Part shown: positions 1 through 11,773 of the stretch, piece by piece | Position numbering within the stretch: the stretch's first letter is position 1 | Layout: every line of letters starts with the position of its first letter | Source: Epiperipatus broadwayi | Taxonomy: Eukaryota > Onychophora > Udeonychophora > Euonychophora > Peripatidae | DNA: 64,000 nt | NCBI GenBank assembly: GCA_028023455.1 | Contig: JAQFVV010000072.1 | Coordinates: forward strand, 704,501-768,500 | Direction of reading: 5' to 3' | Program-made: the position numbers and the translations under genes | The notes under the pieces: model-generated | Seen by the model: only the letters and a program-made list of their open reading frames with translations | What the model was told of the DNA's origin: nothing | Databases searched by the model: none

Positions 1-710
1 TTTATTAATTAATCTAGATCAAAAAATATTAACACCAAAATAAATAGATAAACGCACCTTAAATATATATAAAGAAATCTGAGATGTTGGTTCCAATCAC
101 TGGGAGTAAAAGGGCGTAATGTTTAACTTTTCTTATTTTAGTAACTTTACTGATTAAAATCTTTCCAAACAGATGACTTTATGCTGATAAGTAATGATTT
201 TTTTATTTATAAAACAAAAATAATGGAAAAAAAAATTCAGCATAAAATATCAAAATTCTTATATGATGAATACATATATATTTAAGATATAAAAAACTTT
301 TATACATTTTTTTTTTTTTTTTGAGAATAAACAACAAGAATTTCATTCTTAAAAATAAATTCTAGTTCTCAGTCAGAAAATTCCTGTTCTTCACTTAAAA
401 TGACTGCATAATTTGATGAATGAACACAAATAAAATTCTCATTATTTAAATGTGATGCAGTTTAGACTTATTACGTTTTAAAATTAACAATGGACTTTAA
501 AATCATATCTCATTCTTAAAAAAAAACTATAAAATTAAAATTCTTATATCACTATTTCATAACATAGTCATATATTACAGAATTTAGAAAATGAAGTTTT
601 TGAGGGAAACATTTACTACTATACAAATTTACTTTAAAAAAAAATTTTTAAATCCCTGAATATTCTTTATATAAAGAATTTGATGGATATTTAAGTCCTG
701 TATAATTTGA

Positions 711-790
711 TATGTGGTACAGTCACATATGCAAGCTCACAATCCTCAAACTTCTTATGAACTCTCAAACAATAAATCATTAAATTAAAA
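711..790 (+). repeat. SINE-S 3' fragment
   Basis: It carries the tail seen in the two SINEs at 8831-9150: a 'caaacttcttatgaactc' segment followed by an 'aacaataaa' signal. The tRNA-like head is missing or decayed. It lies 24 bp beyond the exon 2 donor, inside the next intron. Confidence 0.45.
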
Positions 791-813
791 TACTAATACA
801 AGTAACATACTAC

Positions 814-1038
814 CTTTAAATATGATCCATAATACTTGGTTACAAATGGGCTATCACATTGAGATAACACCATAATTTCTTGCTGAATATCTTCAATCTC
901 ATCCTCAGCTTCTTCCAAATCTATAATTTTAATGGCTACAATCTGATGAGTCCGATTATCGATTCCTTTAAAAACTTCCCCAAATGAACCTTTGCCGATA
1001 CGTTCCTGTTTTGTGAAAATTAATTCTGGATCTACTTT
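814..1038 (-). CDS. Exon 2 of a GCK-III (STK24/25/26, MST3/MST4/YSK1-like) Ser/Thr protein kinase
   Basis: This 225-nt, 75-codon exon has phase 0 at both ends. Read on the minus strand, a polypyrimidine run ending TTTTTTCCAG precedes it and GTAGTA follows it. It encodes the N-lobe start of a STE20-type kinase: [10 protein letters not shown], then the glycine-rich loop [29 protein letters not shown] with the ATP-binding Lys of VAIK, the alpha-C helix, and [15 protein letters not shown]. The [16 protein letters not shown] stretch is diagnostic for the GCK-III subfamily, which works in STRIPAK- and CCM-linked signalling at the Golgi and cytoskeleton; that role is family knowledge. The catalytic loop and activation segment are not in the window and must lie left of base 1. 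It joins in phase to the five-codon exon at 37931-37945. I cannot choose between STK24, STK25 and STK26, and many invertebrates have one ancestral copy. No stop or frameshift is seen. Confidence 0.95.
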
Positions 1039-1409
1039 CTGGAAAAAAGAAGAAAAAAAATATTTGGGTATATATATAATTATAGTAGCAAAGATTTTAA
1101 CAAATTAAATGGAAAAATTAAACAAGCTTTGAAGAATGCCATGTGAAAAAATTTCTCATGGTTATAATAAAATGAATCAGATAATTGCAAATCTTTAAAA
1201 AGATATCCAAAGGTGTACAAAAATTGGCCACAGAAGGGGACAACATTTTGAAAAATTTCATTCATTTTCTTCAGGAGAGTTGTTGCGACTATTTCTAAAA
1301 TAAAAGCAAGACTGTGTATGCTTCAAATTTTTTTTATCTTGTTATCAAAATTTTCATCAATCATAGACAAAGAATATTGAAATCAAATTTATAAATATTC
1401 TTTGATATT

Positions 1410-1568
1410 AAATTTACGATATTACAGCGCGAAATCTTAGATTTACTACACTGCAATTTTCTAGATGTTAATATAATTTATCAGCAACATATGCTAATAA
1501 ATTATATTAACATCTAGAAAATTGTGGTGTAATAAATCTAAGATTTTGTGCTGTAATATCATAAATTA
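1410..1568. repeat. Foldback MITE-like hairpin, arms about 75 bp
   Basis: The left arm (about 1410-1484) and right arm (about 1492-1568) are near-perfect reverse complements around a short loop containing CATATG. The outer part of each arm reads roughly 'gatattacagc' and the inner part 'tctagatgttaatataattta'-like sequence. A few mismatches show it is not brand new. No transposase is present. It is probably a non-autonomous DNA transposon, but the flanks are too AT-rich to define a TSD. Confidence 0.7.
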
Positions 1569-3357
1569 AAAACTCAGTGAGTAATAAATGAATATGTTTA
1601 TATCTTCAAGTTTTCAGGCCAAGATGCTTAAGACTGGCTTATATATATATAAAGTTAAGTAGAGAAAAGGTTGGTATCATCCTTTTCTTATCAAAATCTC
1701 TGTCATGTGTCAAGGCCTGATCGTTCTTAAGACAGCTGTTTAAAATCTGATTGGCTGTCTGAGAGACAACGGTAGGCGGATGTGAAAGACTAACAACTTT
1801 CAATTATTACTAATTTAATAACAACATGCGATTTAAATAAATGTTATTTAAATATTCTTTGACTAAAGGAAGAACCTGAAAAAATAATGTCTATATTATA
1901 GAAATGCATTACTTTTGTTAAAATTGTTTGATCTTTTTGAAATTTTTAAACAAAATGAAGAAACATATCATCGCAGAATGGATTATGGAGACTCCTTATT
2001 CAGATTCTTCATTAAATTAGTTAATGGGAAATAAGTTCGTTTTCAACTTATTTATGGAATAGTCAAAATTCTGATTAAAAAATAAATAAATAAAATATTA
2101 TTGATGAACACACTCTTACTAAAATCAATGTAACACAAACTTATCCATGAGAATAATGAGAACTTATCAAAATGTTGGACATCCATTCCTATGGAGAAAT
2201 TTTCTCTTTTGGAATCGCATCTTTTTAAAGACAACAATCTGATTTATTTTGTTCTGACCATGAAAATTTTTCTCCAAAGTCTGTTTAATTTCATAAACAA
2301 TTATTTATATATATATACTTTCCCATTTATATATTGATTATAACATAAACCAATATTTACAATAAAAGTGTAGAATTTAAGATAGTTATAGCTACTAATA
2401 TATATATACTTTCTTTGAACAATTAATGTTTTAAAATTCTTTATTAGTCAATAAAAGAAAAAAAAAGAGCAACATTAAAATGTGGTAATTTTAAAGTAAT
2501 AAGATGAATTTGGATAATTATATAAAAGAGTTTTTTAAAAAGAAAAAAATCCCCCATGATTAACATTTTATTAGTTACTACTGATAGAGCTCCAACAATG
2601 TTAGTACACTAAAAGAATTTTCTTGGGTAATTAAAAAAAAAAAAGCAGTTTCAAATTTATTCACACTGTATCTATCTTCAACATTAAATTGTCCAAAATC
2701 TAAGTGAACACCTACATAGATCATTATAGTATGTCACTAGACATCAACAAAATTAGAAGCAATTCATTGAATGTCAGAATTGTTAGGATAAATGTATACT
2801 AAAAATGATAAAAGAATTCAACAACTGCATCCTACTTACATATACACATTTATGGACTATTGAAAAGTGCCTGTTTGAATGGGATTTATAATGTCTCTGA
2901 CTCAATGCTAGAGTTCTAAAAAACAATGATCATTTATGAACCAATTTGATTTTGATTCTAAAATAGGAGTTTATTTGATAGACTGGTTTAATAAATTTAA
3001 TGAAACAAATCTAATGAATATGTCATGCCAGAGCATGAACAGTGGAAGATGTAAAATAAATAACAGTAAGACTGGGATTTAATAATCGATATATTAATCT
3101 TCAAGTGAGTTTAAGTTTATATCTAAGTTGAAAAATTAAAGAATAATAGATAGTCTAATAAAAATTATCACTAAATAATTTGGATATTTATCTTAGATTA
3201 TGTTGCCAAAATAATCATAATGTTGTATTTGAAAATTGTAGTTTGCTACAAATAAATACTAAACTATAATAATGAAGTATTAGGGAGGATCTGAGCCAAA
3301 TGAAGAAGGCTAGTTTTGTCAGAAATGTACCATAGGAATCATTTCCTTTTTTTTTAA
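1569..3357. other. Intronic AT-rich stretch without recognised genes
   Basis: I see short poly-A and AT microsatellites only (for example near 2300, 2400 and 2630). The small open frames here have no domain-like composition. Confidence 0.5.
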
Positions 3358-3358
3358 A

Positions 3359-4015
3359 GTTGTGAACTCATCCGAATTCAACGGAAACTTGGTCTCAAAT
3401 AACAGACTTGTCCTTCCTCGGATTAAAATTACAACAAAATTGATCAATGAAATAACAATAAAAAGAAATAAATAGCTGATGGCATAAACAGGTCAACTGG
3501 AGAGTGAGGTCAGTAAATCATATCGTTTTCAATAAGAACAGGGATCTTCCCATATAATAATGAGATCCATTTGAAAGGGAAAACAGACAACTTTCAGATG
3601 TTCAGACATCAGACAAATATCAGACATTGAACAGGAATATATATATGTTATCCACAATATTGTAAAAATGCACTGAGGCATGCTAGAGTCTGGAGCAGAA
3701 AACTGCTAATTACAGTCATCGCTGTATTTACATATAATGCATGCTATCCATAGGATGTTAAGCATCTGGAACCTGATGGGAAGTCACTTATATTTATTTC
3801 TCAAATATTAGTAGTACCACTAATAACTAAATTTACATAATTCAACTGTAACAGAAGTGAATAATTGTAGCTAAATATTTATATATATTCTGTAATATCA
3901 AATATATTGTATTGTAAATATGTATAATAGACATCTTTATATTTACTTATAGAGTTATATGTTATTCTTAAATGACCAGAAATATTACTCACAGCCATAG
4001 TACAGTATAAAGACA
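3359..4015 (+). repeat. Left LTR of a decayed LTR retrotransposon
   Basis: It begins TTGTGAACTCATCC and ends AGTATAAAGACA. About 2.3 kb away, 5658-6242 repeats the whole segment in the same order: the 'gaactcatcc' start, the 'aatgaaataacaataaaaa' block, 'gggatctt', the 'attgtaaatatgtataataga' block, and the AGTATAAA end. The copies are perhaps 70-75% identical by eye, so the element is old. Confidence 0.55.
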
Positions 4016-5657
4016 ACAGAATTAGAGCAGTCATGAAAGATTTCTTTGAGTTGTTTAAATCTTTGTCATTAATTTAAAAGGAAAAATTGACAGCTCATAT
4101 TATTACCATATCAATAAAATAAAAACAAATGCTTAACAGTTGTTTGTTTTCTGTAAAGAAAGTTGAAAAAAAAAATTATTTTTTCTATATGGCAGATAAA
4201 GAAAAAAAATAAAATGTGAAAATTGGTTATCTGGGAGAATTCAATTCTGCCATCCAGAAAATTATACAGCAAACCATATTTAAAAAAATCAGAATTAAAA
4301 TTTCACAATTTTATGTGCATCAGTGGTTCTTCCAACATATGAATATCTCAGTCAACCCCATACATCCTTCAGAAAGATTTTAATACAGCATTATCTCTTC
4401 TGACAGCTTATTTCTGTCCAAAATCCCTAATAATATTACATAGGTACAATTTCAACTTCCATGTTCAGGGTGAGAGGATGCCACAGAACTCGGAAAGCTA
4501 GCGTTAAACTACGACTTGAAGGGTTTATTAAACGAAGTATCAAAGACTATTTGATTTGTAGATGAGAAACCATAGCTTTATTGACAAACTATTAATGGAC
4601 TCAAATACCATTTTTGATTCTGCAGACTCCACAGTGAGTCAGATGGCTCTATTAAATAAAATTAATCCCGGTATTAAATTTGTCAGAGAAAACTGAATCA
4701 GATAAATATTGAGCTAACCAAAACAAACATGGGGGATCTTCAATTAAAAATATTAAAAACCTTCAAACTAAATCATCAAAAACAAACACAACAGTTTGTT
4801 ATAGATATGATAAGCCAAAACATGCACATGCCAAATGTCTATACAGGTATATAGTACATTAGTATTGCAATCAAATTAGTAATATAATAACAGCATGTTT
4901 AAAAAAGAAAATACAAGTAATTCAGAAAAGAATGGAAGCCTATTTTAAAATACACAAAGGGCAAAATGAAATTAAACAAAACCAATACCTGTATAAATAC
5001 TGTGAGAGGCATTGATTCAGTCTTTAAATTAATGATATATCAATAGTTACTGGATATGAAGTATCCATTGTATCAAAAATTTGAGCTGCAATTAATAATA
5101 AAAAAATAATTATCAGCAAAACAAAAGTTAAAGATATATTCATCTGTTGCTTATTGTGCTTGCTGGTAAACCCAACAATATATATTAGATTGTGACCAGT
5201 TCACTCACTTGGGTTATACAGTGGTTAAAGTGAATCAGTTGACAAACCTAACAAAAGTAAAAAAGCACTACCCAGATGGATGTGATAATAAACAAGGACT
5301 GCACCTTAGGATAAACTTGTCAGTTCCAAGACCTAATCAGTATGGTCATGAAAACAAAAATAAAACTGTGGGAATGTGAATAGGCAATACAGACCTATGC
5401 CGTACGCTTAGGGCATCTCAGCAACAATCACAAACATGAGTCTTCCCTACAGTAGTTGTCTAGACTACTGGTGGACAACATCATCACAGACACAGAGATC
5501 AATTAGGACCATACAAAGAATTCAGTCCAGATAATGAAGCTAAACCCAAAAGTAATAAAACCATTCCTAGAGATAAAGCAATAAGATGACTTAGACATTC
5601 ACCACGCTATCTTAAGGGCTATGTACTTCAATGCTAATTTTTGCCAAGGAGAGGGAA
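4016..5657 (+). mobile_element. Internal region of the decayed LTR retrotransposon
   Basis: Bounded by the two LTR-like repeats, it ends with a purine run 'aaggagaggga' directly before the TGTTGTG start of the right LTR, as expected for a polypurine tract. No intact gag or pol frame survives, and I could not recognise reverse transcriptase or integrase motifs with confidence. Gypsy/BEL assignment is therefore open. Confidence 0.5.
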
Positions 5658-6242
5658 TGTTGTGAACTCATCCTAATTCAACAGAAGCTTTCCCTCAAAT
5701 AATGGGCTTGTCCTTACTACAATATTATCAAGAGCAGATTCAAATTAGAATAAAGCTGACCAATGAAATAACAATAAAAATAAACATACAGCCAATGGCA
5801 AAAACAGATCAAATATAGAGCTAGATCAGTGGATCCAATTATTTTCAGCAAGGATGGGGATCTTGCTATGTATTAAAGTTCATTTGAGAGAGAAAACTGA
5901 CAATTCAAATGGTCAATCAATATCAGAAACTGTTAAACATAGAACAACAATAACAGGATGCATCTAAACCCCTTAGGTACTTTGGCAAGCCAACCATAGG
6001 CTGGAAGTAAAGAGAAATCATAACATTTCTTTCTAAGCAGTTGTATTGCTAGCAGCTAGTCTTGCATACTTCACCAATCATAATGGGAGCAAACAGATAG
6101 CTAAACATTTGTATATACTCATCAGTACATCAAATACAATATATATATTGGATTGTAAATACGTATAATAAATTTATTTATTTATAGAATTGTGCACTAC
6201 TCTTAAATAACTTATTATTGGACATACTATAGTATAAACACA
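5658..6242 (+). repeat. Right LTR of a decayed LTR retrotransposon
   Basis: It starts TGTTGTGAACTC and ends AGTATAAACACA, a TG...CA pair. It is homologous along its length to 3359-4015. No clear 4-5 bp TSD is visible, as expected for an old copy. Confidence 0.55.
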
Positions 6243-8830
6243 TCATTTACATATGTCTTCATTCGTGTTTTAAGAATGTATTAAGTTTACAAGTTTTATT
6301 ATGCACCATAATATATATTACTGAGAAAGTTTGCAGACCATACACACAGCAACATCTAGACTGTCTTCTGTTTTACAAAAATAAAACTTTTCCCCCCTTT
6401 CCTTTTCCTCCTGCATTTCTTCTCAGATAATTAAATATTACATAGCAATGTATACATTTATCATAACTTAACAGGACGTTTTTTTTTTTCCTATTTATAG
6501 TTTACATTATTATTTATCATTAGTAAATGTTTATTTCTTTATAATCATATACAGTATGTCATTCTAATGAAAAGATATATATATTTTAAAACAAACCTAT
6601 ATTAATGATGATAGTAATGCAAATTATAAAAAAAAAAAAAAACTCATTACTTTCAGCTTATCAATAAGTGTATAATATATATATATTATAAAGGTGGAAA
6701 AGAGAGGGGGAAATGTCTTTTAAAAAAAGGGGGAGGGAGGGTCTAGATATCGCTATATTGTAAACATTCTCAATAATCCATATGTTACACTAAGGATGGC
6801 AATAACTGTTGCTGTGTTAAAAAATACACTATTTGTTGGTGCATAACTTTTTTTTTTGTTTGTTTTACTTATTTAAATACAAGTGAATAAATTTTAATAT
6901 ATATCATCCAAACTCTCACATGAAATCATAAATTTCCATTTTCAGAGTAGGTTTGTAATTTTCTGTCCCTAGATGGTTGGAGTAACTGAAAATTAGCGAA
7001 TAATAATATATCATCATCATCAAAGGTTAACTGCCATTTCATTTCTTGCTATTCTTCATGTGTAATTCATTCTAATACCTCAAAGCTAAGGCTATGCCAT
7101 AAAAGAATAAAGGCCTTCACAACGGCATTAGATTTTGCATGTACTAATGAGTTACAGCTTGGTAAGATCATAAAAGACAATTAATGGGCTAAGAATGAAA
7201 TCAGATTAGCTTACTTACATAGTAAAAGGCTGTTTAAAATTCTTAAATGTTAATTTCTACGTAAAAATGATTACATTTATGCTAGAAGTTTCTATTATTC
7301 AAGCAGAAGTTCCCAATAACTTGCAGAATTATTCAGTTTATAGAAAAAGTTAAACTATTTATACTTTTCTAAACACTTCTAATTGTTAGTAATAGTAATA
7401 CACAAGTTAGTATGAACCACAAAGTTTTGAGTGATCTTATCCTCTTTTCTTTTTCAGATGTTGCTGACTTGATTAATGAGTCTAGCATACAAATTAAACC
7501 AATGGCTTCTACATTTATTAATGTAGAATTTAAGTTGATTTTAATCAATTAGACTACTCTGCCAAGGCTAACGACTAAGACTAATTTTACAGCTATCGGT
7601 AGTTTTCTATTACATTTTTTTCCTTTTTAAAGGCAAGAATAATGAGGATTTTCCAAATATTAAGGATTATCACACTTTGTGGTGCTATTTGATATGCCCA
7701 ATTAGCATAATCTTAATTGGAAAAATACCATAGCACAAATAACAGCACCAATCAACCTAATATGATAATCTATGTTTAATAACTATTCATTAACTCTGCT
7801 CTTAAAAAAGAAAAAATGCTTAGCTAATTAAGAGTCCGCCTTAAATTCAGAAACCGTGAATCTAGAGGTCACTGGTTCAATTCCCTAGTTCAACGGTGAT
7901 CAGCCTAGCAACACTTGAAGGGAATACTTGAAATGTTATATTCCCTACTAATCTGTATGTTATTAAAATTAAAACGTATTTGGAAAAATATACATAATGT
8001 TTGAATTTTTCTAAAAATATTTATCAGTTTAATTCTTTTGCACACATATGGGTGTATGGTTTACAAAAGCAGGTTTTCTTTTTTTTATTTACCTTAGTAA
8101 CACACACACACACGTATGTATACAAAAGAATTACATTATACAACTAAGGGAAAATTAATATTATCAATTTAATAAGATGATGGAAATAATCCAACGTACA
8201 ATTACAAAAAAAAAACAATACTGTTGGTATTATTAGGATTATTTTATTGGCAAACTTTTAAAAATAGAATTTTATTCAAGTTAATATCAAACTACTGCAG
8301 CTGCCAAAAACCTTTAACCATTAGAATAACTAAATAAGTTAATACAAAAAATAATTCGATAATTTTAGTAATTGTTATAACAACTTCCTTAAAAATTTTG
8401 TTTTAACCATTTCCGGTATGCTATTTTGCTTTGATTGTTTTAGATTACAACAAACCTATCAGAGAAATACCACACAATTTTCATAATATTATTAATACAC
8501 CAAGGATTAGGAGAGATCGAGATTAGATTAACATTTTCCCCTATTACTGTTACTGTTTAGGATTGGAAAAATTGAAATGGAAGATCAAATATTTCATAAG
8601 CTTTTCTTTGACCAGCAGAACTCCTGTCAGATCCACACCACATATTTATCAAAAACAATTCAATAGAAGTTCAGTACTTCTATACTTTTATTAGATTAAA
8701 CATGGTTGAAAATACTACAATATAACTTTTATCACTGAAAAATTCCTCCATAAGAACAACATTTATTGTCTACTCAGAAATATCTCAATGGATGAAAATT
8801 TTACTTATTCAGTTTAATATAAAAAAAACA
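6243..8830. other. Intronic stretch with simple repeats and one PLE/SINE relic
   Basis: Contents are AT microsatellites near 6680 and 6900, poly-A near 6630, an (AC)n run at about 8101-8114, and a relic at about 7845-7960. The relic has a tRNA B-box-like 'ggttcaattcc' and then the 'gcaacacttgaag' segment found in the PLE 3' regions at 33.7 kb. No coding signal was seen. Confidence 0.4.
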
Positions 8831-8957
8831 GCATATGGCTTTATTGTTCGGGAGTTCATAAGAAGTTCGAGTACCAAACCTGCAAGAGCTAGAATCAATC
8901 TTGGGACTTCCCGAATCCAATTCAGACGCTCTACCAACTGCACCAAACCGCACAGGG
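8831..8957 (-). repeat. tRNA-derived SINE (SINE-S), minus copy
   Basis: Read on the minus strand it has a tRNA-like head with an A box 'tggtgcagttgg' then 'tagagcg', and a degenerate B box 'agattgattcta'. A unique body follows, ending 'aacttcttatgaactccc' and then 'aacaataaagccat'. The same tail occurs at 9034-9150 and 738-785, so this is an interspersed family. Confidence 0.65.
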
Positions 8958-9019
8958 TATTCAGCTTAATTTATAATTTATATAACTTACTAGAGCTCTC
9001 ATATAACTGATAAATTTTA

Positions 9020-9150
9020 TCCTATATGGTTTAATAAAGTGGCAGAGTGTCAGATTGCAGAATTAATATCCTGGGATTGATTCCAATTCTGGCGTTTTCA
9101 GCATTCAAACTTCTTACGAACTCCCATGCAATAAAGCCATTCAATTATTT
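9020..9150 (+). repeat. tRNA-derived SINE (SINE-S), plus copy
   Basis: It has a decayed A box, a B box 'gggattgattcca', and the family tail 'aaacttcttacgaactccc' then 'aataaagccatt'. It lies about 60 bp from the oppositely oriented copy at 8831-8957, forming a loose inverted pair. Confidence 0.6.
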
Positions 9151-11479
9151 ATTTGTTTTTTACTGATAAATTTTAATGATGCAAATAGCTTTTATTTCTT
9201 GAAGCATTTTTCTTCAATTTTAGTTAAATATTCTTCTTATTCTTAGACATTTTTGACACTAATTGAACCCCAAAATAATATTTATTAACAAGACAAAATC
9301 CACTTATGTAGAAAAATTATGTTTCCAAACAAACTGCCTTTCAATTTAGTATGTGACATAAGACAGATGAGTGTGATATATAGAAAAACTACAGCTTCCT
9401 AATTTATTCCCAGCAAACAAATGTGATATAAAAAAAAGATTCAGGCAACTGAATGAATGAATTATGCCTGGTTATTCATATAATGGTGAAGCAATGTTTT
9501 ATAAAAATATTATTTACCAGTTTAGTAAGTTTACCATTATTAATACATATTGATCTTTCACGAATAAGATCAAGATTTAAAAATTAAAAATCGCCGCCTA
9601 TAAAATAATAAAAACATTTATAATAATATGAAGCCAAGGTTCATAATTTGCATACTTAAATAATAAATTAAATCAAATAAAAAATTCAACTTAAAATTTC
9701 TGAGTCTTCATGGTAAATGTTACATGAAAAATAATGACTGTCTTTAAAGACAATAATTACATGGTTTGGCTTTGATCTCTGATAAATAAGGAATCTACAA
9801 ACCAATTTGATTTCCTAGAGATTGTACACAATAATGCAAAAAATAATTCTACACAATGTTTTTTTAAGTAAATAGAAAAAGTGTAGTTTTTGCTGAAAAT
9901 AAATTTATCAGATATATTATTTGTCAGAACAATAAATGATCACAATATTTTTATAGTAGCTGTCAAATATCGGCTGATGTAAACCTGGAGCATATTTATT
10001 TGGCACTATAAATAATCCAAAAGACATGAATGAAATTTGACAGAAATGGGAAAAATGAAGGTGGTTTATTAAGATCAAGAGTAGAAGAATATAAAAAAAG
10101 AATGATATCACTATCTCAATACAGATTGTCAAAAGATATCTACAATTTTACTTACTAAATAAATGATAAGCTCCTTAGAAAATAAAATAATTTTCTAAAT
10201 TATGAATTATTTTTAACATCCATAATCACTAGGCATGATAAATAAAGGTAACAAGGAAAGAATTATGAATTATTTTTAACATCCATAATCACTAGGCATG
10301 ATAAATAAAGGTAACAAGGAAAGATAATCAATCAATGGCATCACATTTATTTTTAAAAAAAACTTTATTTTAATGGGTATTAGTAGACTATAAATAGCAT
10401 TATTAATAAAGAAACTAAATGACATTTAGCAAATTAGTAATAATCTTTATCAGGGTTAAAACAAAAATAAGGGAAGCCAAGATATTGCTGGCCTAATTTC
10501 ATAATTCAACCAGCTGAGAAGATTTAGGCGGATGACTAAAACAGGGTGAACTCCATCACTGAAGAGTTCAAAAGTGAACCTAGGTATTCATGATGATGAT
10601 GATGATGATGAAGAAGAAGAAGGAGGAGGAGAAGAAGAAAGAAGTAGAAGGAGAAGACAAAGAAGATGATGATGATTATTATTATTTATAAGGCAGAAAA
10701 ATAAATGTGAATAAGTATTACTGTTTAAGTCTGTCAGCATTGATTGAGTCTAGGTTGAAGGATAGTTTTATTTTAGTGACCTCTTCTGCTGCCATTATCA
10801 ATCTGAAAGATTAATTACTTCAACTCATATATAGATCAAAGTATCAAACGTAATCTGGCTTTCATTATTTACATCAGTGAATTATTTTTCTTAACAACAG
10901 TTTGAAATAATAACTAAACAAGTAATGATATGTTTTAATAATGTAATAAATGCAAAAGATATTATCTAATGTAAGTAATATCATTATAATCAGAAATATG
11001 AAGAACATAAAAGTAGATTTTTCAATGCAAATATCAATAAGTTTATGATCAAATCAGTCGAATTTAGAGGTTTTATGCTATTTACAATTTACTTTTGGTT
11101 TTATGCTATTTACAATTTACTTTTGCAATCATATTTATGGATTTTCATTGTTTAATGACAAGATTACAGCTATAATTAAAACATATCTTTGGTATATTTA
11201 ATGAGATATCTCTGGTATCAACTTATTTCTATGTAATTGCAAACAAGATCTCCAATTATAAGATCAAATAATATTGTGGGGGGAGGGGGCTAGGAAAGTT
11301 GTTTCATTCAAAAAAAATCTTAATCTAGGATTTAAATATTCATCTAAAATGTTTAATGAATGTGAGAAATATATGGTTCACTTTCTTCTTCATAATCACA
11401 TGGGATCTTTAAGTCACCCAAGGAGTAAATCTGTCCTGCAAAAAATTATCTCATCAGTATCAATTTATTAAAGAATATC
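9151..11479. other. Intronic stretch with tandem duplications and microsatellites
   Basis: Three local repeats stand out. A 63-bp unit is perfectly duplicated at about 10198-10323. A (GAT)n-(GAA)n-(GGA)n-(GAT)n-(TTA)n compound microsatellite spans about 10588-10688. A roughly 29-bp unit ('ttttatgctatttacaattt' core) is duplicated at about 11070-11126. No gene recognised. Confidence 0.6.
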
Positions 11480-11773
11480 AAGGCTGCAGAAAGGAGTTTG
11501 CTATTAACTGAAAGGAGACCCTTTGATTCCTCTTGGAGGCCTTAAAGGAACCGAGCAGGGCAAATTCCTAATGTCCGCTCCATACGTTCTTGTCGTTGCA
11601 GCTGTTATTACTATATGTTTATTCATATAGTATACGAACATGGATGGGCTGCTCACCAACACGCATTAGCCAGCGTGGTGAGTTTATTGGCTTTTTACCT
11701 CTGAGTTTAAGATCAAGAAACACCATGGTCTTTCTTCTCAGTGCCTGATAAGGCAGAATGAATGTTTGTGTAA

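Noticed and set aside
10588-10688. Coding Asp/Glu-rich protein segment
   Set aside because: It is a compound GAT/GAA/GGA microsatellite without a surrounding frame.
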